In this document: piece after piece, positions 1 to 5,833 of the stretch
How the letters are laid out: each line of letters opens with the position of its first letter
Numbering within the stretch: the first letter of the stretch is position 1
Source of the DNA: JAKPAM01 sp047605425
Lineage (GTDB): Bacteria > Pseudomonadota > Gammaproteobacteria > Burkholderiales > Burkholderiaceae_E
NCBI GenBank assembly: GCA_047605425.1
Contig: JASGFT010000124.1
Span: 1 to 14,658, forward strand
DNA: 14,658 nt
Direction of reading: 5' to 3'
Made by a program: the position numbers and the translations under genes
The notes under the pieces: model-generated
Database searches by the model: none
What the model saw: the letters and a program-made list of their open reading frames with translations, nothing else
Told to the model about the DNA's origin: nothing

Positions 1-163
1 GGCGTTTGTGTGCCTGTCTGGGTTGGTGTTGGTGGGGGGCCCCCCGGTGGGCGCCCAGCCTCCTCCTCGCGGCGTGCGGTTTCGGGCTCGGTATCCCCAG
101 GGGGCGACGACGAACCGGGCGGGAGTGTGAGGAGCGCCGTGGTTGGGCGCGGGTAGCGCGGCC
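1..163. other. Non-coding flank downstream of istB, no gene recognised
   Basis: No convincing gene is seen in this stretch. It is very GC-rich and contains two perfect palindromes, GGGGGGCCCCCC at 34 to 45 and TGGGCGCCCA at 48 to 57. A possible hairpin at 145 to 164 pairs GGGCGCG with CGCGGCCC (one bulged base) just after the istB stop. It has no T-run on the transcript side, so it is a poor intrinsic terminator. No repeat resembling the element's right-hand GGGTC motifs is visible. Confidence 0.4.
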
Positions 164-973
164 CTACGGACGTGCCCGGGACCGGGCCGACGAGCGAGTG
201 ACCGGATCGGCGGGCGGGGGCGTGGAGGCGTCGGACGGTTGCGGCTGCGGCGCGCGCAGCGACGGCCCCTGGATGCGGATCGTGATGCAGTGGTGCTGCA
301 GGCGATCGAGCATCGCATCGACCAGCGCCTTGTTCTGGAACAGCTCGTACCAGGCGCCCGGTTCGAGGTTGGTCGTGATGATCGTCGAGGCGCGCCCGTA
401 GCGCTGGTCCATCAGCCGGAAGAAGGCGTTGGACTGCTCGGGCTTGAGCGTCAGGTAGCCCAGCTCATCGATCAGCAAGGGGCGATGGCGGGCCAGTTGC
501 GCAATCAGCCGGGTGGTCGAGCGATCGGCCAGTGAGGCGTACAGTTCGTCGATCAAGGCCTGGGCGTTGTAGAAGCGCCCGGCATACCCGTTCAGGCACG
601 CCTGGCGCAGCAAGCCGATGGCGATGCCGCTTTTTCCCGTACCGGGCGGGCCGATCAGCAACAGGTTCTCGTGACGGCGCACGAACTCCAGCCCGGCCAG
701 TGAACGGATCTGCGCCCGATCGATACCGGGCTGGCGATCGAACGGGAACGACTGCAGCGTCCACTGCCACGGTAGCCTCGCCTGCCTGACCCGATAAGCC
801 AGGCTCTTCTCGCGCCGGTGGGCGTCTTCGGCCACCAGCAGCCGGGCGAGCACCTCTGCGGGTGGGGCCGCTTCGCGCTCGGCCTGGTCCAGTTCGGCCT
901 CCAGCGCCGCATCGATGCCGCGCAGCTTCAGGCGGGCCAGCCACTCGTGCAGTTGCTCACGCGAGCTTGTCAT
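164..973 (-). CDS. istB: IS21-type helper ATPase IstB (AAA+, DnaC-like)
   Basis: This is the AAA+ ATPase that works with IstA in IS21 transposition, assembling on target DNA and stimulating the transposase. The product is 269 residues, slightly longer than the usual 250 to 260. It has an N-terminal helical region (1 to 70), Walker A GPPGTGKS at 108 to 115, Walker B LLIDELGYL at 166 to 174, and the sensor-like TTN at 200 to 202. The family C-terminal motif DRLQHHCITI is at 223 to 232. The last 30 or so residues are a low-complexity Pro/Ser/Arg tail. The ATG at 973 is chosen because it starts family-like sequence; the open frame runs back to 1312, but that extension is antisense to nothing useful and lies inside istA. 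The start overlaps the istA end by 17 bases, so translation is probably coupled. Confidence 0.93.
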   Translation of the reverse strand: MTSSREQLHEWLARLKLRGIDAALEAELDQAEREAAPPAEVLARLLVAEDAHRREKSLAYRVRQARLPWQWTLQSFPFDRQPGIDRAQIRSLAGLEFVRRHENLLLIGPPGTGKSGIAIGLLRQACLNGYAGRFYNAQALIDELYASLADRSTTRLIAQLARHRPLLIDELGYLTLKPEQSNAFFRLMDQRYGRASTIITTNLEPGAWYELFQNKALVDAMLDRLQHHCITIRIQGPSLRAPQPQPSDASTPPPADPVTRSSARSRARP

Positions 974-2384
974 GATCGTCACCGCTGTCGCCGTCGTTGT
1001 CGTCGCCGTCACCGGCGAGCGCGAAGAAGTTGCCGGCAACCTCTTCGAGCACCAATCGCTCCAGCCGCCCGAGGTCGTACAGCCCGTAGTGCGCGGCCTG
1101 CTCGACGGCGGCCAGGAAGGGCTCGCGCGGATAGGTTCGCTGGATCTCCAGCAGCCGGCGCAGGGCGCGCGCTGCACGGCCGCGGCCGTGCTGGCGCAGC
1201 GCCTGCGCATAAGCGGCCAGCGCAGCGCTGTCGAGCAACTGCTGCTCCAGGCCCGGGCTCGGATCGCTCGGCGCCGGGCGCAGATGGTGGGCCGGGTCGG
1301 TGCTGCGCCCATCGCGCCCCTGCAGGATGCGCCGGTGGGTCGTCACCAACCGGCCGCGATGTTCGATGCGCACCTCGCGCGGGTACTTGTACAGCGTCAC
1401 GGCCTGGCCGATCAGCCGTTGCGGCACCGAGTAGCGGTGCGTGTCCAGCGAGACGTAGCCGCTGGTGTCGACCACCCGATCCACGATGTCGTAGACCGGC
1501 GGCAGCACCGCGGGCAGCGCCTGCAGGTAGGGGCGCTCCATCACCCAGGCGGCCTCGGGCGCCATGCCCAGCACCCGCTTGGGCTTGACGTTGGCCACCG
1601 TCTGGCACCAGTCCAGCGCCTGTCGGTTCAGGTCATCGAAGTCGGTGAAGCGGCGCGCGGGCAGGAAGTTTTTTTCCACCCAGTAAAAAGGCCGTTCGAC
1701 CCGGCCCTTTCGATCGGGGTCGCGCACGCGGTGGGCCCTGAACTCGAACCCCAGCGTGTGCCCGAACGCCTGCATCTCGGGCGCGATGACGGCGTGCTCG
1801 CCAGCGCCGGCGACCACCATCACGCTGGTGTTGTCGATCACGCAGCGCCGGCAGGCCCCGCCCATGAAGCGCACCGCCTCCAGCAGGAACTCGCGCGCCT
1901 CCAGCCGCGTGTAGCGTCGATAGTATTGGACGAACAGCCGGCGCGAGTACGCCAGCACGAGCGAGGCGCACTGCGCGGTGACGATCCGGCCATCGATCGA
2001 CACGCGATGCGGCGAGGTGTCGTGCTGCATCTCCTGGCCCGGGCCGAACACGTACTGGCCCACCGGCGCGGGCGGCTCGCGCAGCCCCGCTTCGCGGATC
2101 CAGCGCGTGAGCGTGCTGTAGGGGATCACCAACTCGTGTTCGGCCGCCAGCAGCTGCTGGGTGCGCACCACGTTGCCCTGGGCGCGGGCGAACGCCGAGC
2201 GCAACTCGGCCAGATTGACCGGAACCGGTTCGGGCGAGGACGCCGATGACGGCTCGGGCGCCGCGCGCAGCACCCGGCGCACCGTGTTACGGGACAGCTT
2301 CAGCGCTCGGGCGATCGCTCGCAGGCCGTGGCCTTGCGCTTGCAGCGTGCGCACCGCCTCGCGAATCGGGCTTGGCGTCGTCAT
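957..2384 (-). CDS. istA: IS21-family DDE transposase IstA
   Basis: This is the transposase that cuts and joins the element ends. The product is 475 residues. A helix-turn-helix lies at about 10 to 40 (GLRAIARALKLSRNTVRRVL). A second DNA-binding region around 60 to 100 contains TLTRWIREAG. The catalytic core shows D122 (QHDTSPH), D184 (VIDNTSV) and E230 (GRVERPF), matching the IS21 DDE pattern. A beta-rich C-terminal domain follows with HRYSVPQRLIG (316 to 326). The last 20 residues are unusually acidic, with GDGDDNDGDSGDDHD at 458 to 472. The ATG at 2384 has AGAGG seven bases upstream. The gene overlaps the ParB-like gene by 98 bases and istB by 17 bases. No frameshift or loss of catalytic residues is seen, so the element may be active. 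Confidence 0.93.
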   Translation of the reverse strand: MTTPSPIREAVRTLQAQGHGLRAIARALKLSRNTVRRVLRAAPEPSSASSPEPVPVNLAELRSAFARAQGNVVRTQQLLAAEHELVIPYSTLTRWIREAGLREPPAPVGQYVFGPGQEMQHDTSPHRVSIDGRIVTAQCASLVLAYSRRLFVQYYRRYTRLEAREFLLEAVRFMGGACRRCVIDNTSVMVVAGAGEHAVIAPEMQAFGHTLGFEFRAHRVRDPDRKGRVERPFYWVEKNFLPARRFTDFDDLNRQALDWCQTVANVKPKRVLGMAPEAAWVMERPYLQALPAVLPPVYDIVDRVVDTSGYVSLDTHRYSVPQRLIGQAVTLYKYPREVRIEHRGRLVTTHRRILQGRDGRSTDPAHHLRPAPSDPSPGLEQQLLDSAALAAYAQALRQHGRGRAARALRRLLEIQRTYPREPFLAAVEQAAHYGLYDLGRLERLVLEEVAGNFFALAGDGDDNDGDSGDDHDKLA

Positions 2385-3285
2385 GGCAATACCTCTGCAG
2401 GTCGTGTTGCAGGCCGGTCAGCGGCGCCACCAGGGCGGCCAGTGCGCTGACCAGGGTGTCCGACAGGGGCTGCACGGCGGCCAACTGGCGCAGGCGCGCG
2501 CGCAGGCGTGCCGCGATCGCCCCGATCTGGCGCGCCTCGCGCTGGCACGTCCCTTCCGGGCCGTCGCGCAGGCGCGTGTCGGCGCCCCGTTGATCGCGCA
2601 CCGCCAGCGCCTGGACGAACATCCCGGGTTGCGCGACCAGGCGCTCGCGCAGCGTGCGCGGCGCCCGCTGGTAGTGTTCGAACCAGCGCTGCAACTGGCG
2701 CGTCGACAGCGGCGTTGATCCCAGCGCCTGCAGCAGCGCCGTGGCGTGCTCGCCGTTGGCGCGCGCCAACGGTGCCAGCACGCGCGTGGCTGCCCAGGTC
2801 GAGACCGTGCCGCAGCGCACCGCCTCCAGCAGCGCCTCGGGCAGTCCGCTAACCAGCTCCAGGCGCCGGCTCACCCAACTGACGTCACGCCCGCAGCGGC
2901 GCGCCACCTCGTGCTGCGACAGCCCGTAGTGAGCGACCAGCTCGCGCAGCAACAGCGCCTGCTCGATGGCCGCCCAGGGGCGCGTGCCCGTGTTCGCCAG
3001 CACCCGCAGCAGGCCGGCCACCAGATCGCACTGCCAGGGCTCGACGAGCGCGGTGTCGCGGCCCAGGCGACGCAGCGCCTGGATGCGCCGGTAGCCATCG
3101 ACCAGCACCAGCGCCTGGCCGTCCTGCTCGGCCACCGCGATGCAGGCCACGATCTGCCCGCAATGCGCGATCGAGCGGGCCAGCGACTCGATCGCACGCG
3201 GCTCGCTCAGCCGCGTGGCACTGAAGCGCAACTCGAGCCGGTGCAGGTCCACTTCGGACTGGGGCAGGACGTCCATCCCCGCCAC
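2287..3285 (-). CDS. ParB/KorB-like DNA-binding protein of the IS21-like element
   Basis: The product is 332 residues and looks like a ParB-family protein. The N-terminal ParB/Srx-like domain covers about 8 to 100, with GQ at 43 to 44 and DGYRR at 63 to 67, in the place of the GERR-type nucleotide-binding motif of classical ParB. A KorB/ParB-type helix-turn-helix follows at about 122 to 143 (LSQHEVARRCGRDVSWVSRR). The C-terminal 30 residues are low complexity and lie in the overlap with istA. There is no ParA partner in the window, so plasmid-style partition is unlikely. A role in binding element DNA, regulating the operon or guiding transposition is inferred from position only. The start is a GTG at 3285, because an in-frame stop lies just upstream; ATG at 3276 is an alternative. 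GGGGAGG at about 3302 to 3308 is rather far upstream for a ribosome binding site. Confidence 0.8.
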   Translation of the reverse strand: MAGMDVLPQSEVDLHRLELRFSATRLSEPRAIESLARSIAHCGQIVACIAVAEQDGQALVLVDGYRRIQALRRLGRDTALVEPWQCDLVAGLLRVLANTGTRPWAAIEQALLLRELVAHYGLSQHEVARRCGRDVSWVSRRLELVSGLPEALLEAVRCGTVSTWAATRVLAPLARANGEHATALLQALGSTPLSTRQLQRWFEHYQRAPRTLRERLVAQPGMFVQALAVRDQRGADTRLRDGPEGTCQREARQIGAIAARLRARLRQLAAVQPLSDTLVSALAALVAPLTGLQHDLQRYCHDDAKPDSRGGAHAASARPRPASDRPSAEAVP

Positions 3286-3323
3286 GGTAGTGATTCAGCG
3301 CCTCCCCGGCGATGACGTCCTCT

Positions 3324-3495
3324 CTTTGCAAGATCGCTGACGTCTCACCCGAAGGCCGGATAAGTGTCTGATATCACGGTGATTTGCACCGTCCACGCGT
3401 TCATCTTTGCAAGATCCTCACCGGCGGCCGGAATCAGCCGGTAAGTGCCTGAGGCCACGGGCGTTTCAGGCCGCCACACGTCCATCTTTGCAAGA
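3324..3495. repeat. Three CTTTGCAAGA cores at exact 81-bp spacing
   Basis: The 10-mer CTTTGCAAGA occurs at 3324 to 3333, 3405 to 3414 and 3486 to 3495, each exactly 81 bases from the next. The two complete 81-base units (3324 to 3404 and 3405 to 3485) match at a little over half their positions, with a second conserved block around GTAAGTGCCTGA. In the zinc-finger gene's frame the cores encode LAKM and the second block encodes SxTY. The first core lies beyond that gene's stop codon (3345 to 3347). Each core contains the palindrome TTGCAA. The repeat could be a degenerate protein repeat, a DNA-binding site array, or both. Confidence 0.8.
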
Positions 3496-3785
3496 AGCCG
3501 CAGACGTCTGCGTTGGTCCCGCCCACGTTGCAGATCGCGGTTTCGCTGCACGTACTGCGGGTGCGCCTGGCGGTAGCCCTGCCAGTACCCGGCGTTCTGA
3601 TCCACCCAGGCCTGCTGCGCCCGGGCCTGGTTCTCGCGGTAGGCTGGATCGCTGTCCAGCCGTTCACGCTGCCAGCGTCGACGACGCTCGCGCTGACAGC
3701 CCGGCGCCGGACAGAAGCGCTGGTTCGGACACTGGGGGCGCGGCTCGAACGCCGCGCCGCAACCAACGCATCGTCTGCTGGCCAT
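3345..3785 (-). CDS. Small four-cysteine zinc-finger-like protein with 27-residue C-terminal repeat
   Basis: The product is 146 residues. Its N-terminus has cysteines 6, 9, 25 and 30 in a C-x2-C-x15-C-x4-C layout, which looks like a zinc ribbon. It is followed by a very basic stretch (QRERRRRWQRERL) that could bind nucleic acid. The middle is rich in Arg, Gln, Tyr and Trp. The C-terminus has one complete and one partial 27-residue unit, each beginning LAKM and containing SxTY. Proteins of this general layout occur beside IS21-type genes in other proteobacteria from my general knowledge, but I know of no established function. The ATG at 3785 is preferred because GAGG stands five bases upstream; an extension to 3806 is open. 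It is the first gene of the element's operon, 59 bases from the ParB-like gene. A regulator or targeting factor is possible but unproven. Confidence 0.7.
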   Translation of the reverse strand: MASRRCVGCGAAFEPRPQCPNQRFCPAPGCQRERRRRWQRERLDSDPAYRENQARAQQAWVDQNAGYWQGYRQAHPQYVQRNRDLQRGRDQRRRLRLLAKMDVWRPETPVASGTYRLIPAAGEDLAKMNAWTVQITVISDTYPAFG

Positions 3786-3964
3786 CGACGCCTCACTCGG
3801 CACCAACCTGTGCCAGCAAGCGTCAGCGCTTCGGTCTGGCCAAACAAGTCCTCGCCCCGGCGATGGCCACGACCGTGACGGCGAGGTTCGCGACGACGAC
3901 CCGAACGGCGATCAACCCAACGCGCCTCGGATCAGCGGGTCAGTTCCGTGAGCAGAACGGGGGT
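3786..3964. promoter_or_regulatory. Upstream end region of the IS21-like element, expected to hold the operon promoter
   Basis: No gene is seen between the zinc-finger gene and the GST stop codon. The element's leftward operon must be transcribed from here if it has its own promoter. I could not identify a convincing -35/-10 pair in this GC-rich sequence. The outer edge holds the GGGTC-type direct repeats, listed separately. Confidence 0.4.
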
Positions 3965-3970
3965 CTATTC
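3937..3970. repeat. GGGTC-type direct repeats, probable terminal transposase sites
   Basis: GGGTCAGTTC (3937 to 3946) and GGGTCTATTC (3961 to 3970) match at 8 of 10 positions and are offset by 24 bases. On the other strand they read GAACTGACCC and GAATAGACCC. IS21-family ends characteristically carry short repeated transposase-binding sites, and TGACCC-like words are frequent in such ends. The outer copy contains the TAG that stops the neighbouring GST frame. The mirrored end was not found in the window. Confidence 0.5.
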
Positions 3971-4573
3971 TGATGAGCGCCGAGGGTCGAGCACCGTCCT
4001 CGCGTAAGTTGCGCAGGGTTCGGGCAGCTCGACCCGATAAGTCGCGAAGCGCGAGATCACCGGTGCGAAGAACGCATCGACCGCACCGAACTCGCCGAAC
4101 AGGAACGGTCCGCCGGGGCGATTCGCGCGCTCGCTTAGCGCCAGGGCCTGGTACCAGATCGCGAGCACGCGCAGAATGTCGTCGCGCACGGCATTGCTCC
4201 ACAGCCCGCCGGGCAGATCGGCCTCGACGTTCATCGGCATGGCCGTTCGCAGCGCCTGGAAGCTCGAATGCATTTCGGCGCAGAACGAGCGGGCCAGCGC
4301 GCGCAACGCGCGATCGCGCGGCCAGACGGCCCGGTCGGGAAAGCGCTCGGCCACGTACTCGGCGATCGCCATCGTGTCCCAGACCACTTGCCCGTCATCG
4401 ACCAGCACCGGCACCCGGGCCGGCGCGCCCAGCGCCGTCAGTCGGCGCGCAAAGTCCTCGGTGAACAGCTCGAGCGCATGCTCTTCGAACGGGATATCGA
4501 GCCCGCGCAGCAGCAACCAGCCGCGCAGCGACCATGACGAATAGTTCTTGTTGCCGACGTACAGATCGAGCAC
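3965..4573 (-). CDS. Glutathione S-transferase family protein, apparently truncated at the C-terminus
   Basis: Members conjugate or isomerise electrophilic substrates with glutathione in the cytoplasm. The 202-residue product has an N-terminal thioredoxin-like domain (1 to 82) with NKNYSSWSLR at 8 to 17, supplying a zeta/MAAI-like serine region. The cis-proline motif RVPVL is at 53 to 57 and WDTMAIAEY at 65 to 73. The all-helical C-terminal domain includes CAEMHSSFQALR (98 to 109) and GGPFLFGEFGAVDAFFAPV (154 to 172). The start is GTG at 4573, supported by AGGAG eight bases upstream; the longer open frame to 4717 lacks family-like sequence. Relatives usually run some 20 to 30 residues further past TYARTVLD, where a final helix is expected. 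Here the frame ends quickly in PRRSSE at the element edge, so truncation by insertion is likely. Whether it still folds is uncertain. Confidence 0.82.
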   Translation of the reverse strand: MLDLYVGNKNYSSWSLRGWLLLRGLDIPFEEHALELFTEDFARRLTALGAPARVPVLVDDGQVVWDTMAIAEYVAERFPDRAVWPRDRALRALARSFCAEMHSSFQALRTAMPMNVEADLPGGLWSNAVRDDILRVLAIWYQALALSERANRPGGPFLFGEFGAVDAFFAPVISRFATYRVELPEPCATYARTVLDPRRSSE

Positions 4574-4754
4574 GGCTTGTTCTCCTGCGAAACGCGACGG
4601 TGAGACGGCATGACGAGGCCCATCGCCAACGCGCTTATCCAGCGCGCACCGGCGAGCCATCGAGGTCGTCATACGATGTGAGCCGTGACTGCCGGCTCGA
4701 TCCTCGGTAAATTGCATCGACCTGTTGAACGTATCAGCGTAACGGAACGCCAGG
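4574..4754. promoter_or_regulatory. Divergent intergenic region between GST and DUF4261 genes
   Basis: This 181-base gap separates two divergently transcribed genes and should contain promoters for both. The GST ribosome binding site (CAGGAG on the minus strand) lies next to 4574. The DUF4261 start has only weak ribosome-binding sequence (GGAACG, then CCAGG directly before ATG). No clear -35/-10 pair or palindromic operator was identified. Confidence 0.4.
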
Positions 4755-5513
4755 ATGCCGACCCAGCTCGCCCTCGTCCTCTTCGATCACACGCCGGTCA
4801 TCGACACCGCCGTGCTGCTGGACGGACTGGCCTCGCACTGGCCCGGGCTCGCGCAGCCGTCCGAGCTGAAGGACGAGCAAGGCTCGATGACCTTCATGAT
4901 GGACGAGATCATCGTCGGCATCGGCCTGATCGAGGCGCCGGTGCCGTGGGCGGATCTCGAGCCGCCGTGCCGGGACAGCAAGCTCTGGTCCGGCGCGACC
5001 GAGGCGCTGCGCGGACACGCCGGGCACGCGATCGTCTCGGTGCTCGGCGAAGCGTCGCCGATCGCGCTGGCGACCGCGCTGACCCGGGTGACCGCGGCGC
5101 TGCTGCTGGCCTGTCGCCAGGCCGTCGGCGTCTACTGGAACACGGCGAGGATGGTGGTCCAACCCGAGCTGTTCCGGCGGGTCGCGATCGAGGTGCTCAA
5201 TGACGAGCCGCCGGTGATGATCTGGATCGATTTCCAGGTCGGCTGGCGCGAGTACCGGGTGAACAGCGCCGGATACACGCGTGGCCTGGCGCAGTTCGGG
5301 CTCAACGACTTCGAGACGCTCGATGCGCCGGAGAAGCCGTCGCAGTTGCGCGCCCGACTGGAGGCGCTGGCGGCCTACCAGTTGAAGACCGGTGGGGCCG
5401 TTCGCGATCGGGATTCGATCGGGCAGGACTCGCGCGAGCGGATCCAGGTGATCCGGGGGCCGTCGACCTTCGGAGTCGACGGGCCGGTGATGCGGCTGGT
5501 CTACCAACGGTAG
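4755..5513 (+). CDS. DUF4261 domain-containing protein
   Basis: The 252-residue product matches my knowledge of the DUF4261 family. Features are the N-terminal FMMDEIIVGIGLIEAPVPW (47 to 65), VYWNTARMVVQPELF (126 to 140), MIWIDFQVG (155 to 163), and the C-terminal TRGLAQFGLNDFE (175 to 187). The DUF4261 region proper is around 175 to 250, ending in a beta-strand-like VDGPVMRLVY. The family has no established biochemical role; in other bacteria members have been linked by context to secretion or immunity loci, but nothing of that kind is visible here. No signal peptide or membrane helix is evident, so it is probably cytoplasmic. It is a single-gene unit, divergent from the GST gene. The ATG at 4755 is the first plausible start, although its ribosome binding site is weak. 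Confidence 0.75.
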   Translation: MPTQLALVLFDHTPVIDTAVLLDGLASHWPGLAQPSELKDEQGSMTFMMDEIIVGIGLIEAPVPWADLEPPCRDSKLWSGATEALRGHAGHAIVSVLGEASPIALATALTRVTAALLLACRQAVGVYWNTARMVVQPELFRRVAIEVLNDEPPVMIWIDFQVGWREYRVNSAGYTRGLAQFGLNDFETLDAPEKPSQLRARLEALAAYQLKTGGAVRDRDSIGQDSRERIQVIRGPSTFGVDGPVMRLVYQR

Positions 5514-5623
5514 TCCGGCACGGGTTCAACGAGCTGACGGTACCCGGCCTGCATCATGCGCCGCATCGGATGGCCCACCGGCGCGTGCAGGTCGGTGCGG
5601 CGCTTCGAATCGCATTCCGGCAT
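5501..5623 (-). CDS. Possible small protein or gene remnant (40 residues)
   Basis: A 40-codon reading frame starts at ATG 5623 and ends in PVPDYRW at 5501, overlapping the DUF4261 3' end by 13 bases. Its codons have G or C in the third position about as often as the real genes nearby, and the peptide (HPMRRMMQAGYRQLVEPVP in its middle) looks protein-like, with little low-complexity bias. Upstream codons in the same frame remain open to 5731 but look less gene-like. No convincing ribosome binding site is seen. I do not recognise the family. It may be a genuine small protein, the C-terminal remnant of a lost gene, or chance. Confidence 0.3.
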   Translation of the reverse strand: MPECDSKRRTDLHAPVGHPMRRMMQAGYRQLVEPVPDYRW

Positions 5624-5833
5624 GCCGTCTTCACGATTCTTCCCGAAACTCGCCCATTCACGGTGTTGATGCGAGCGCCGTCGCGCATTACGATCCACGA
5701 ACGCTGGCCCTTTGAGGAGGGGCCGATCCATTGCCCTGTCCGATGCACGCTCCGTTTCGGCGAATCAATCGACGCGTCCCCGGAAACGGGCTGCTTCGCG
5801 TGAGATCCGATCGTCCCGAGGTGTCCCATCCAG
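5514..5833. promoter_or_regulatory. Intergenic region upstream of the signalling operon
   Basis: This 320-base spacer holds no confident gene apart from the possible small minus-strand ORF. It should contain the promoter of the kinase operon. GAGGTG at 5818 to 5823 is an acceptable ribosome binding site ten bases before the kinase ATG. A stronger purine run, GAGGAGGGG at 5714 to 5722, stands eight bases before a TTG at 5731, but that frame enters the kinase gene out of register. No clear sigma-70 promoter or terminator was found. Confidence 0.4.

Larger units (their letters stand above)
1..3970 (-). mobile_element. IS21-family element with two accessory genes; one end outside the window
   Basis: Four minus-strand genes (zinc-finger-like protein, ParB-like protein, IstA, IstB) form a continuous block with overlaps between the last three. 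IstA/IstB pairs define the IS21 family, whose usual members carry only those two genes in about 2 to 2.6 kb; this one is at least 3.6 kb. The upstream end is placed at roughly 3970 to 3985, because GGGTC-type direct repeats lie at 3937 to 3970 and the neighbouring GST reading frame breaks there. I found no matching inverted copy of those repeats in bases 1 to 163, so the other end is probably outside the window. Target-site duplications therefore cannot be checked. The identity as an IS21-like element is secure; the exact boundaries are not. Confidence 0.8.

Noticed and set aside
974..1312. N-terminal extension of IstB upstream of ATG 973
   Set aside because: The extra 113 residues are read from istA in another frame and are Ser/Thr/Arg-rich; IstB similarity begins at MTSSREQLHEWL.
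915..2249. Long plus-strand open frame opposite istA (444 residues)
   Set aside because: It is an antisense shadow of istA in GC-rich DNA; composition is His/Arg/Ala-rich and no family is recognisable, whereas the istA frame has full DDE motifs.
2287..3285. Plasmid partition locus (parAB)
   Set aside because: No ParA-type ATPase or replication gene is present; the ParB-like gene is embedded in the IS21-type operon.
3324..3495. CRISPR-like array
   Set aside because: The repeated core is only 10 bases, there are three copies, and the intervening sequence is itself partly repeated and coding, unlike CRISPR spacers.
5714..5760. Strong ribosome-binding-like sequence GAGGAGGGG before a TTG at 5731
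   Set aside because: The frame it would start runs out of register through the kinase gene to 6420 with shadow-like composition, and ends at no sensible leader-peptide position.
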